Shown here one piece after another: positions 17,651 to 26,989 of a stretch of DNA of 64,000 nt; within the stretch, counting starts at the first letter, position 1, and each line of letters starts with the position of its first letter. The translations under genes and the position numbers were made by a program. Origin of the DNA: CAVQND01 sp049518415. Lineage in GTDB: Bacteria; Verrucomicrobiota; Verrucomicrobiia; Limisphaerales; UBA8199. The stretch spans positions 42,002 to 106,001 of the forward strand of contig JBEKRX010000007.1 of the NCBI GenBank assembly GCA_049518415.1, in the 5' to 3' direction. Under the pieces are notes generated by a model. The model did no database searches. It was not told the origin of the DNA and saw only the letters and a program-made list of their open reading frames with translations.

Positions 17651-18331
17651 ATGAACAACAACAAGAGCACCTTCATCAAGGAGGACCCCTGGCGGATTTT
17701 TCGGATCATGGCGGAGTTTGTCGATTCCTTCGAGACGCTCGCCCAGGTGGGGCCGGGGGTGACCATTTTTGGTTCCGCCCGCCTGTCGCCCGGCGATGCT
17801 TACTACCGGGCGGCGGTGGAGTTGGCCAAGGGCCTGGCCAAACATGACCTGGCGGTCATTACCGGCGGCGGTCCCGGCATCATGGAGGCGGCCAACAAAG
17901 GCGCCGCCCTCGCCAAGGGGAAGTCGGTGGGCCTGAACATCCAGTTGCCGCGGGAGCAAAAAGAAAACCGCTTTGCCAACGTCCCGATCAATTTTCATTA
18001 CTTTTTTGCGCGCAAGGTCTGTTTTGTGAAATACAGCATCGGTTTCGTTTTCATGCCCGGTGGGTTCGGCACGCTGGACGAGTTTTTCGAGATCCTGACG
18101 TTGGTGCAGACGCAGCGGATCCCCGCGTTCCCGCTCATCCTTTTCGGAGCCAAGCACTGGAAGGGGCTGCTCCGGTGGATGAAAGAGCATGTCGAGGGCG
18201 CCAACTACATCAGTCCGGGCGACCTCGAGCTCTTCAAGATCACCGACGACCCCCAGGAAGCCATCGCTCTCATCCTCGATTATGAGCGCCGCGTCGGCCC
18301 GCCCCAGGCGGTCCCCAAGGCCTTCGCGTAA
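17651..18331 (+). CDS. LOG-family (TIGR00730) Rossmann-fold protein
   Basis: LOG proteins cleave the ribose phosphate from cytokinin or other nucleoside 5'-monophosphates. The 226-residue product has both signature motifs: GGGPGIMEAANKGA (residues ~77-90) and PGGFGTLDEFFE (residues ~139-150), where the Arg/Glu and threonine shape the active site. Start at 17651 (MNNNKSTFIKEDPW); the upstream frame is non-homologous. No signal peptide. It is alone between an M28 peptidase and a convergent Rph-like gene, so neighbours say nothing about the substrate. In bacteria that lack plant partners a nucleotide-salvage or detoxifying role is the usual guess. Confidence 0.88.
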   Translation: MNNNKSTFIKEDPWRIFRIMAEFVDSFETLAQVGPGVTIFGSARLSPGDAYYRAAVELAKGLAKHDLAVITGGGPGIMEAANKGAALAKGKSVGLNIQLPREQKENRFANVPINFHYFFARKVCFVKYSIGFVFMPGGFGTLDEFFEILTLVQTQRIPAFPLILFGAKHWKGLLRWMKEHVEGANYISPGDLELFKITDDPQEAIALILDYERRVGPPQAVPKAFA

Positions 18332-18495
18332 CGAAGTCGCCCGCGCTGGCACTGTCTCCCGGCGGGCATTGATTGGTCGAGCCGGACGACCAGGCTGAGC
18401 CGAAGCTCAGCCAGGCGGCCAGCGCCCGCCGCCGGCGCGCCGTGTTGCCCGACGGATCGGGACCGAAAACTCCCGCTGGTCTGAGGCCCGGTCCT

Positions 18496-21219
18496 CTAAT
18501 CGAGAATCGTAACCACCCCGCGATGGCCATCCACCTGAAGGCGCTGGCCTGTTTTGATGAGCTTGGTTGCCGGGCCGACGTTCACGACCGCTGGCAGCCC
18601 ATATTCGCGGGCCACGACACTGCCATGGCTCAACAGGCCGCCCACGTCCACGACGAGGCCTGCCGCAGCCAGGAAGTAGGGCGTCCAGCCCGGGTCGGTG
18701 TAGGGCGCCACCAGGATTTCCCCGGGCTGCACGCGGTTGGCAGCGTCGGCCTGGTCGATGACGCGCGCCCGGCCCGTGACGAGCCCTGGGCTGACCGCCA
18801 GGCCTTGGAGCGTTCGGGTCTGCGTGCCCGCCGCCACTGGCTCACACAGGTCGGGATCGTAGCGGCCCACGATCACTGGGGGTGGACTCAAAAGTCGGTC
18901 ACGGGCGCAGGCAGCTTTGCGAGCGGCGATCACAGCCGCGACGTCGAACGTTGGCCGGCCGCAGAGGACCGGTCGCAGTTCCTCGAGGCGCAGGTAGAAC
19001 ACATCGTCGCGCTGGCGGAGCACCCTTCTTTCCACCAGTCGCCGTCCGGCTTCGCAGACTGCGCGGCGCAGGCAGGCCACCAGGCGGACGCCTGCGTTCT
19101 TGACGTTCTCCCGTTGAGCGAGGCCGCGCCGACTGAGGCGCACCAGGGAGGTGAAGAGCCAGCGCTGGAGCGGATTCCGCAGGCGCTGCCGACAAGCGGC
19201 CAACAAGGTCTCGCGTTCGCGGCGTTGCCGGGCTTGCACCGCCAGCGGATCGGAGGCCGCGTCGAACCGCAGGTAAACGCGCAGCATGTCCAGGACGAAG
19301 TCCGGCAGCTCCGACCAGCGGGGTTGGAAAATGTCCATGCCGCCGCGCGCCTGGTGGCCGTGGCAGGCCATGAAAGTCCGCCAGCGTGCCAGGAACTCAG
19401 GACCCTTCGGCAGGTTGGGCAGCTTGTTTTCGAGCACCGCAAAGGGGACGGGCTCCAGCAAGGCCTGCTTCAACTCAGGGTGCTGCCGTGCCCAAGCCGC
19501 GAGCCGCAGCAGTTCCAGTCCGTTCTCGGCGGAGCTCATGCCGGTGGCTCCGCCGAGGAGGCGGTTCGCCAGGCTCCTGTCGGTGTCCCCCAGCCACTTG
19601 CCGGCCAGGTGGAATACCGCCGTGCTGCCGCCGACGGCGCCGGCCGCCATCCAGATGGCGGCGGCCCAGGTGCGGTCCCCTTCGCCCAGAGCGCCCAAGC
19701 GCAGGAGCGCCAAGGGATGGTCGGCCAGTTGCTCATCAGACAGCCTGGCCGGTGACCTCCGAGCCAGGTCGCCGAACACTCGCTGGCCCCAGCGCTCGAG
19801 CAATCGTTGTTGGCGGATGAGACCCGGCAGGAGCCAACCGCTGAGCTTGACGAAGCGCCACAGCGTTTGCAGACCCAGGGAACCCCGGCTGCGCAGTGAC
19901 CCGGGCGGGATGACCTGCTCCAGTCCACTGTGTAGCCCGCCGAAAGCAACCGTCACGTCCACTTGGATGGGACCGGCGACCTTTTGCACCAGTTCGATGA
20001 TGGCGCGGACATTCATATAGGCTCGCCCGGCAATGAGGTCCACCAAGGGCCGGCGCCCGGTGTTCAGATCCAGCCGGCGCATGAGCGGGTAAAGGAAATC
20101 CTGGAGCAACACCTGCAGCAGCGACCACGACATGGGCGTGACCACGTCCGGGAGCGCTTCCACCACGTTGGCATTCGTCCAGACCTCCGGCTCCGCCGCT
20201 CGCGCCGGAGGCCACGCGGTGATCGGGCGCGACTGAAGCAAGAAAACCTGGCTGCCGCGCGCCGCCCATTCCATGTCTTGTGGCCTGCCGAAGAGCCGCT
20301 CGGCGTGGCGAGCCAACTCGCCGAGGCGGCGGATAATCGCGTCGTTGAAACACGGTTCGTGCGGTCGCGCTCCGTTGACATCACCCGCGTGGCTGGCGCC
20401 TGCTTCGTTGGGGACGGACCCAGCTTTCTTATGGGTTGAAGTTCGCTCGAGCACGCGCAGCGTCTCCTTGTCCAGCACCAGTCGGTCGGGGCTGACCCGC
20501 CCTGACACGAGGGCTTCGCCAAGGCCAGGCGCGCCTTCGATCACCATGCGCCGAGTGTCGCCGGTCAGCGGGTCTGCTGTGAAGATGACCCCGGACACCT
20601 CAGCCGGCACCATCTCCTGCACGACCACGGCCATCGCGGCGGCGCGGCATGGAATGCGGTTTTTCAAACGGTAGAAGACAGCGCGGTCGGTGAACAGGGA
20701 GACCCAACAGCGCCGCACGGCTGCCAACACCGCTTCGGAGCCGCGCACGTTCAGCAGGGAATCATGCTGCCCGGCAAACGACGCCTCCGGCAGGTCCTCA
20801 GCCGTGGCACTGGAGCGAACTGCCCACGCCATCTGTGGACCATGCTGCTCTACCGCCGCTCGAATCGCATCTTCCACGGGCCGAGGCAGCGCAGACGCAC
20901 TAAGCCCTTGGCGCAAGGCGGCGGCAGCCTCCCGGATCTCACGCGCCGCTTCCGGCGCCAACTGCGCCAACCGCTCGAGCAGGCCAGTCGCTGTGCCGCT
21001 ACCGTCGAGCCAGAGGCCAAAGGCCGCGGTAGTCACGCAGAATCCGCCGGGGACAGGCAAGCTGGCTCGCAGCATCTCGCCGAGGTTCGCCGCCTTGCCA
21101 CCAGCCAGGGCTTGGTCCTGGCCGGTGAGTCGAGCCAGAGGCACCACCAAGGCGGCGGCGGCCGAGCGCTGAGCGCGGAATTCTGGAGGCGGCGTGCCGG
21201 ACACGTTGGTTTCGACCAA
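18496..21219 (-). CDS. Rifampin phosphotransferase-like PEP/pyruvate-binding protein
   Basis: The 907-residue protein has the three-part layout of rifampin phosphotransferases: an N-terminal ATP-grasp domain (GGKAANLGEMLRASLPVPGGF, then VRSSATAEDLPEASFAGQHD), a middle domain of about 450 residues containing the Rph-type RWSELPDF stretch and VFYLRLEEL, and a C-terminal swivelling domain with the phosphorylatable histidine in GGLLSHGSVVAREYGLPAVV. The TIM barrel of true PEP synthase is absent. Known Rph proteins inactivate rifamycins by phosphorylating the ansa chain. Whether this one does is unproven, since many environmental homologues may have other substrates. Confidence 0.85.
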   Translation of the reverse strand: MVETNVSGTPPPEFRAQRSAAAALVVPLARLTGQDQALAGGKAANLGEMLRASLPVPGGFCVTTAAFGLWLDGSGTATGLLERLAQLAPEAAREIREAAAALRQGLSASALPRPVEDAIRAAVEQHGPQMAWAVRSSATAEDLPEASFAGQHDSLLNVRGSEAVLAAVRRCWVSLFTDRAVFYRLKNRIPCRAAAMAVVVQEMVPAEVSGVIFTADPLTGDTRRMVIEGAPGLGEALVSGRVSPDRLVLDKETLRVLERTSTHKKAGSVPNEAGASHAGDVNGARPHEPCFNDAIIRRLGELARHAERLFGRPQDMEWAARGSQVFLLQSRPITAWPPARAAEPEVWTNANVVEALPDVVTPMSWSLLQVLLQDFLYPLMRRLDLNTGRRPLVDLIAGRAYMNVRAIIELVQKVAGPIQVDVTVAFGGLHSGLEQVIPPGSLRSRGSLGLQTLWRFVKLSGWLLPGLIRQQRLLERWGQRVFGDLARRSPARLSDEQLADHPLALLRLGALGEGDRTWAAAIWMAAGAVGGSTAVFHLAGKWLGDTDRSLANRLLGGATGMSSAENGLELLRLAAWARQHPELKQALLEPVPFAVLENKLPNLPKGPEFLARWRTFMACHGHQARGGMDIFQPRWSELPDFVLDMLRVYLRFDAASDPLAVQARQRRERETLLAACRQRLRNPLQRWLFTSLVRLSRRGLAQRENVKNAGVRLVACLRRAVCEAGRRLVERRVLRQRDDVFYLRLEELRPVLCGRPTFDVAAVIAARKAACARDRLLSPPPVIVGRYDPDLCEPVAAGTQTRTLQGLAVSPGLVTGRARVIDQADAANRVQPGEILVAPYTDPGWTPYFLAAAGLVVDVGGLLSHGSVVAREYGLPAVVNVGPATKLIKTGQRLQVDGHRGVVTILD

Positions 21220-21468
21220 GCCGGGGGAGATCCCTCACGGGCACGCTGCCGGGTCAACCCCGAGCTTGCTTCCAGGCGGCCGACCCAAAGCTGAGTCCCT
21301 TTGAAGTCACCACGGCCCGCCCGGACTTTTCACACCCAGGCAGCCCCGAAAACAATTCTCTGCAAGCCGAAATTGCGTGTGAGACAGCCGGGTTAGACCT
21401 GGCTTGCGGGTGCTTAGGTTTTCCGTTTTACGTTTCACAGCTTAGGTCTTAGGCTTCCATCAGCAGGC

Positions 21469-22287
21469 ATGGACCTCCTCAAGTTCAAGCTGACGATCGC
21501 CTACGACGGCACCGGTTACGAAGGCTGGCAGGTGCAGAAGACCGGCACCGGCGTGCAGGCGAAGGTCGAGGCGGCGCTGGAGAAGCTGTTTCCCAGCCGT
21601 CCGTGCCTCCACAGTTCGAGCCGCACGGACACCGGCGTGCACGCCCTGGGCCTGGTGGCGCACTGCGAAGTGCCGCGGGCGGAATTCAAGCTGCCGGTCC
21701 GCAGGCTCGCGCTGGCCCTCAACGCCTGGCTGCCGGCCGCTATCCGCGTGCTCTCAGCCGCGCGCGCCCGGAAAGATTTCCACGCTCGTTTCGACGCCAC
21801 CGGCAAACAGTACCGCTATTTCGTGTGGAACCACCCCGGGATGAACCCGTTGCTCCGCCACACCGCCTGGCATGTGCCGCGTCCGCTGGACCTGCGCGGG
21901 ATGCGCCAGGCCGCCCCTCTCTTTGTCGGACGCCACGATTTCCAGTCTTTCGCCGCCAACCCCGGCTACCCCAGGCAATCCACCGTCCGCACCGTGTCGC
22001 GCTGCGACCTCAAGCGGAGCGGGCGGCTGCTGACGTTCACGATCGAGGGGGACGGTTTCCTCTACAAGATGTGCCGTGGCCTCGTCGGGACGCTGGTGCA
22101 AGTGGGCCTGGGGAAATTCCCGCCGGCGAGCATCAAAGAGATGCTGGCCAGGAGGGACCGGCGGGTGGCGGGCATGACTGCGCCGGCCCACGGGCTGGTG
22201 CTGTGGCAGGTGCGCTATGGGAGGAGACAGGGGAACAGAAAGAGAAGCCAGGCGCCTGGGGTCGGCCGTCTGCGCCGCCAGGAGTGA
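21469..22287 (+). CDS. truA: tRNA pseudouridine(38-40) synthase
   Basis: Isomerises uridines 38-40 in the anticodon stem of tRNAs. The 272-residue product carries the catalytic motif SSRTDTGVHALG (aspartate near residue 54), the N-terminal AYDGTGYEGWQVQ, GKQYRYFVWN, HDFQSFAA and the C-terminal FLYKMCRGLVGTL. The last ~20 residues are basic and unlike the family. Iterated sequence of the CTTAGGTTTTCCG type lies just upstream (21412-21452). It is followed by another tRNA-modification gene, trmL, 66 bp downstream on the same strand, so co-transcription is plausible. Confidence 0.95.
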   Translation: MDLLKFKLTIAYDGTGYEGWQVQKTGTGVQAKVEAALEKLFPSRPCLHSSSRTDTGVHALGLVAHCEVPRAEFKLPVRRLALALNAWLPAAIRVLSAARARKDFHARFDATGKQYRYFVWNHPGMNPLLRHTAWHVPRPLDLRGMRQAAPLFVGRHDFQSFAANPGYPRQSTVRTVSRCDLKRSGRLLTFTIEGDGFLYKMCRGLVGTLVQVGLGKFPPASIKEMLARRDRRVAGMTAPAHGLVLWQVRYGRRQGNRKRSQAPGVGRLRRQE

Positions 22288-22353
22288 AGACCTGCCAGGG
22301 GATTTCACCCCGTCGTCCGGTTCGATCCCTCGGCCCTTGACCGCGCGCTGAAT

Positions 22354-22833
22354 ATGAACATTGTATTGGTTGAGCCGGAAATACCGCCGAACACGGGGAA
22401 CGTGGCGCGGCTGTGCTCGGCCACGAACAGCCGGCTGCATCTCATCGAGCCGTTCGGCTTCAGGCTCGATGACGCGCAGCTCAAGCGGGCGGGAATGGAC
22501 TATTGGCAGCACCTCGAGTGGCGGCGGTGGCCGAGCTGGGCGGCCTTCCAGGAACCGCTTCCCGCCCGCGCGCGGCTCTGGTTTGTTGAATCCGGGGGTC
22601 CAATCCGTTACACGGAGGCCCGCTTTGCGCCCGGGGATTACCTGGTTTTTGGACGGGAAACCGCCGGCCTGCCGAGGCCGCTGCTGGAAGCCAACCGCCA
22701 GCGTTGGCTGCGCATCCCCATGTTCCATCCCAAGGCCCGCTCGCTAAACTTGTCGAATTCCGTGGCTCTGGTGCTGTTTGAGGCGTTGCGCCAGCAAGGG
22801 TTCGAGGGGGAGTTTGGGAGGCCGCCTGCGTGA
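22354..22833 (+). CDS. trmL: tRNA (cytidine/uridine-34-2'-O)-methyltransferase
   Basis: A 159-residue SPOUT-fold methyltransferase that modifies the wobble ribose of tRNA-Leu. It has the compact TrmL architecture: N-terminal NIVLVEPEIPPNTGNVARLC, then LHLIEPFGF, the SAM-knot elements YLVFGRETAGLP and RIPMF, and the C-terminal RSLNLSNSVALVLFEA. Length matches the family. It follows truA on the same strand. A sequence iterated in CACGCATCACGCATTACGCC style, related to the one before truA, lies immediately after the stop. Confidence 0.93.
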   Translation: MNIVLVEPEIPPNTGNVARLCSATNSRLHLIEPFGFRLDDAQLKRAGMDYWQHLEWRRWPSWAAFQEPLPARARLWFVESGGPIRYTEARFAPGDYLVFGRETAGLPRPLLEANRQRWLRIPMFHPKARSLNLSNSVALVLFEALRQQGFEGEFGRPPA

Positions 22834-23038
22834 GGCGTGATGGAGGCTCCTTAGGTTTTCGTTTCACGCATCACGCATTACGCCTCAGGTGCACATCCGG
22901 ACGGATAGTTATCCGGGAAATTCCGGTTTGGAGGGGAGTCCTCCCAGCATTCAGCCCATCACTCCCTCACTCCACCCCCTGACTCCTTTATCCTTGTCTT
23001 TCGCCTTGGGGTCTTTATCTATTCCTGGCGACACGAGT

Positions 23039-24211
<1,173 letters not shown>

Positions 24212-24251
24212 AGTTCGAAGCCGGGGGATGAAAAAAAATTGAAAGAAGAGA

Positions 24252-24289
24252 TTGACAGTATGGCATTAATGCCATATAAAGTATGGCAT
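24252..24289 (+). promoter_or_regulatory. vapBC promoter with palindromic operator
   Basis: TTGACA (24252-24257) and TATAAA (24275-24280) are separated by exactly 17 bases, a near-consensus sigma-70 promoter. The spacer is almost wholly a perfect 18-bp palindrome, TATGGCATTAATGCCATA (24259-24276), and a half-site TATGGCAT follows at 24282-24289. This is the expected layout for autorepression by a VapB/VapBC complex. The predicted transcription start falls at or next to the ATG at 24288. Confidence 0.8.
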
Positions 24290-24548
24290 GAAGATGACGA
24301 TGCATATCGATGAGGAATTGCTGGCCCGGGTGATGGAAGCCACGGGCACGACCAGCAAGACCAAAGCGATCGACCTGGCGTTGAGAGAAATGGACAGAAA
24401 GGCCAAGTTGATTAAGCTGACCGCGGCCGGGCTGGGGCTGAGACCGGACGAGTTGAAGGACGCCGTCGATCCCGCCTACGACCTGGAGGCCGCGCGCCGC
24501 AGCGGAACCCCGACCACCTATGGCCGCAAGCCCCGTACTCGCCGATAG
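24288..24548 (+). CDS. vapB: VapB-type antitoxin
   Basis: An 86-residue antitoxin of a type II toxin-antitoxin pair. The N-terminal MKMTMHIDEELLARVMEATG with TSKTKAIDLALREM is a ribbon-helix-helix fold that would bind the palindromic operator just upstream and dimerise; the C-terminal half would wrap the toxin and block its active site. ATG 24288 is used; ATG 24294 is an alternative. It overlaps vapC by 29 bases, so the two are translationally coupled. The promoter position implies a leaderless or nearly leaderless mRNA. Confidence 0.85.
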   Translation: MKMTMHIDEELLARVMEATGTTSKTKAIDLALREMDRKAKLIKLTAAGLGLRPDELKDAVDPAYDLEAARRSGTPTTYGRKPRTRR

Positions 24549-24918
24549 CAGCTATTACATCCGCCTGCTGCGCGAGGGCCGGGACCCGTTGCGGGCCCTG
24601 GCCCTGGCCGCCGCAACCCGGGACGTGGCCATCTGCGGCGTCGTGCGCTGCGAGGTGGGGCTCGCCCTGTGGCCGCCGAGCGTCCGCGAGCATTTCCAGG
24701 CCGCTTGGGACGTGATGATTAACGTTCCCACCGACGACCGCCTGTGGGCCGAAACGGAACAAACCCTCTGGGAACTGGATCGCCAGGGCGTCGTGCTGCC
24801 GCTGACGGACGTCTTGATCGCCTGCTGCGCCAAACGGATCGGAGCAGTGGTGCTGACCTATGACCATCATTTTTACGAAATCCCGGGCGTGCGCGCGACG
24901 GACAGACTGGAGACATGA
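24520..24918 (+). CDS. vapC: VapC-type PIN-domain toxin
   Basis: A 132-residue PIN-domain ribonuclease, the toxin partner of the preceding antitoxin. The acidic metal-binding residues are in place: Asp in VLADSSYYIRLL (residue ~8), Glu in VVRCEVGLAL (~44), Asp in LPLTDVLIACC (~97) and Asp in LTYDHHFYEIPG (~115). VapC proteins usually cut tRNA or rRNA; the target here is unknown. The start overlaps the vapB coding region. The pair sits between an oxidoreductase and an isomerase gene on the same strand, so it may have been inserted into a metabolic cluster. Confidence 0.87.
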   Translation: MAASPVLADSSYYIRLLREGRDPLRALALAAATRDVAICGVVRCEVGLALWPPSVREHFQAAWDVMINVPTDDRLWAETEQTLWELDRQGVVLPLTDVLIACCAKRIGAVVLTYDHHFYEIPGVRATDRLET

Positions 24919-25043
24919 ATCGCCTTTCTCACCGTCGCGGTGCGCTGCGGGCCACGCCCTCCGGGCCACATGCCCTGGAGCGGGGGAATCGCCTCGGCCG
25001 TCGCTATCAACCATCAAACCTATAAGGATCAACCAACTCCCTT

Positions 25044-25958
25044 ATGAAACTCGGATTCGTTTCGGCCATCCTGCCAGAACTAACGCTCGAACAGGTGCTC
25101 GCCTTCGCGCGGGAGGAAGGCTTTGCGTGCGTGGAAATCATGTGCTGGCCGGTGGGCCGGGCGGAGCGCCGGTTCGCCGGCGTCAGCCACATCGATGTGA
25201 CCGGGTTCACGCCGGCGCGGGCCGAGGAGGTCAAGGGGCTTTGCGCCCAGTATGGCGTCAGCCTCTCGGCCCTGGGCTATTACCCCAACCCGCTGGACCC
25301 GGACCCGGAGCTTTCCAGGAAGGCGGTGGCGCACCTCAAGCAGGTCATCCTCGCCGCCGAGAGACTCGGGCTGAAAAACGTCAACACTTTCATCGGCCGG
25401 GATTGGACCAAGACGGTGGATGAGAACTGGCCGCGGTTTTTGAAGGTGTGGAAGCCGCTGATTGCCTTCGCCGAGGCGCACGGCCTCCGGATCGGCATTG
25501 AAAACTGTCCCATGTTCTTCACGCGCGACGAGTGGCCCGGGGGCAAAAACCTGGCGACGTGCCCCGTGATCTGGCGGCGGATGTTCAGCGACATTCCGTC
25601 GGACAGCTTCGGCCTGAATTACGACCCGTCGCATTTGGTGCTGCAGCACATGGACCCGCTGGGGCCGCTGCGCGAGTTCAAGGGCAAGCTGTTCCACCTG
25701 CACGCCAAGGACATGACGGTGGACTCGGCCCGCCTCAATGAAGTCGGCATCTTCGCCTTTCCCAAGGAGTGGCATACCCCGCGCATCCCCGGGCTGGGAG
25801 ACATCCACTGGGGCCGGTTCATGGGGGCGCTCTACGAAATCGGCTACCACGGGCCGGTGTGCGTCGAGGTCGAGGACGACACATTTGGCGGGACGCTCTG
25901 GGGGCGAAAGCGGGCGCTCAAGGTAGCCGGGGGTGTTTTGCGGCCGTATTTCGGCTAA
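25044..25958 (+). CDS. Sugar phosphate isomerase/epimerase (xylose isomerase-like TIM barrel)
   Basis: A 304-residue AP endonuclease 2/xylose isomerase-like TIM barrel. Metal-ligand and barrel motifs include the N-terminal KLGFVSAILPELTLEQ, GFACVEIMCW, IGIENCPMF (Glu ligand), NYDPSHL (Asp/His), FHLHAKDM (His) and VCVEVEDDTF (Glu). This set is typical of keto-sugar epimerases and of inosose isomerase-like enzymes. It lies 55 bp before deoC on the same strand and downstream of a Gfo/Idh/MocA dehydrogenase. Together these suggest a route that ends in aldol cleavage. The substrate is not deducible from the sequence alone. Confidence 0.85.
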   Translation: MKLGFVSAILPELTLEQVLAFAREEGFACVEIMCWPVGRAERRFAGVSHIDVTGFTPARAEEVKGLCAQYGVSLSALGYYPNPLDPDPELSRKAVAHLKQVILAAERLGLKNVNTFIGRDWTKTVDENWPRFLKVWKPLIAFAEAHGLRIGIENCPMFFTRDEWPGGKNLATCPVIWRRMFSDIPSDSFGLNYDPSHLVLQHMDPLGPLREFKGKLFHLHAKDMTVDSARLNEVGIFAFPKEWHTPRIPGLGDIHWGRFMGALYEIGYHGPVCVEVEDDTFGGTLWGRKRALKVAGGVLRPYFG

Positions 25959-26013
25959 GGCCAAGGCCCGTTGCCGAGGAGACGAGTTGGCTGATAAGAG
26001 CTGTTGAAAACCT

Positions 26014-26808
26014 ATGAAATACACTTACCAGGAACTGGCCGGGATGATCGATCACTCGCTCCTGCACCCGACGCTGACGGACCGGGAGCTGGAGGCGGGC
26101 TGCCGGCTGGCGGCCCAGTACGGCGTCGCCTCGGTGTGCCTCAAACCGTACTACGTCCGGCGCGCCGCCGAGTTGCTCAAGGGGACTGGCGTCGCGGTCG
26201 GGGCGGTGGTCGGTTTCCCGCATGGGGGCAGCGCCACCGAGGTCAAACGCTACGAGACCGAAATCGCCTGCCGCGACGGGGCCACGGAGATCGATATGGT
26301 CATCAACATCGGCAAAGCCCTGAGCGGGGATTGGGCGTATGTGGAAGGCGACCTTCGGGCGGTATGCGACGAGGCGCATCGGCGGAAGGCCAAGGTCAAA
26401 GTGATTTTCGAAAACGACTACTTGGCCCAGGGCGGCGCCGGTTTGAGCAGCGAGGAGTTCAAACGCCGGCTCTGCCAGGTGGCGGAACGCGCCGGGGCCG
26501 ACTGGGTGAAGACTTCCACCGGCTACGGCTTCGTCAAGGGCGCGGACGGGAGGTACAGCTACCAAGGGGCCACCGAACCGGACCTGAGGTTGATGCGGGC
26601 GAGCGTGTCGGCCAGGGTGCAGGTCAAAGCCGCCGGGGGCGTGCGCGATTTGGAGGCTTTGATCCGCGTGCGCGAGCTGGGCGCCAGCCGGTGCGGCGCC
26701 TCGGCCACCGCCGCCATACTGGACGAATACAAGCGGCGCGCCGAGGCGGAGCAGGCCGGGGGGACGACTCCGGTCACTCAAGCCACGCCGGGCGCCGGAG
26801 GCTATTGA
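26014..26808 (+). CDS. deoC: Deoxyribose-phosphate aldolase
   Basis: Cleaves 2-deoxyribose-5-phosphate into glyceraldehyde-3-phosphate and acetaldehyde. The class I Schiff-base lysine is in ADWVKTSTGYGF (about residue 170), and the second active-site stretch is ATEIDMVINIG. Further family blocks are MIDHSLLHPTL at the N-terminus, VVGFPHGGS, KVIFENDYL and VKAAGGVRDLEAL. The length of 264 is normal, apart from a short Gly/Thr/Pro-rich tail that runs into iterated spacer. The upstream isomerase on the same strand suggests that the pair acts in a sugar pathway, possibly not only deoxynucleoside salvage. Confidence 0.94.
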   Translation: MKYTYQELAGMIDHSLLHPTLTDRELEAGCRLAAQYGVASVCLKPYYVRRAAELLKGTGVAVGAVVGFPHGGSATEVKRYETEIACRDGATEIDMVINIGKALSGDWAYVEGDLRAVCDEAHRRKAKVKVIFENDYLAQGGAGLSSEEFKRRLCQVAERAGADWVKTSTGYGFVKGADGRYSYQGATEPDLRLMRASVSARVQVKAAGGVRDLEALIRVRELGASRCGASATAAILDEYKRRAEAEQAGGTTPVTQATPGAGGY

Positions 26809-26989
26809 ATAAGTCCGAAAGCAGGCCGAACTCCGAAATCCGAGCCAGGGCAAGCGGTGCCGGCGGCAATCCTTTGCGCCCATTGCAGCGCGCCCGAATC
26901 CCCTCGCCGCTCGAGCGCTCCCGCCCTCGGCCTTCGAGTATCTGCTTGACCAGGCGCACCGTTGTTTTCATTTTCCGCAGGTGCAGAAA

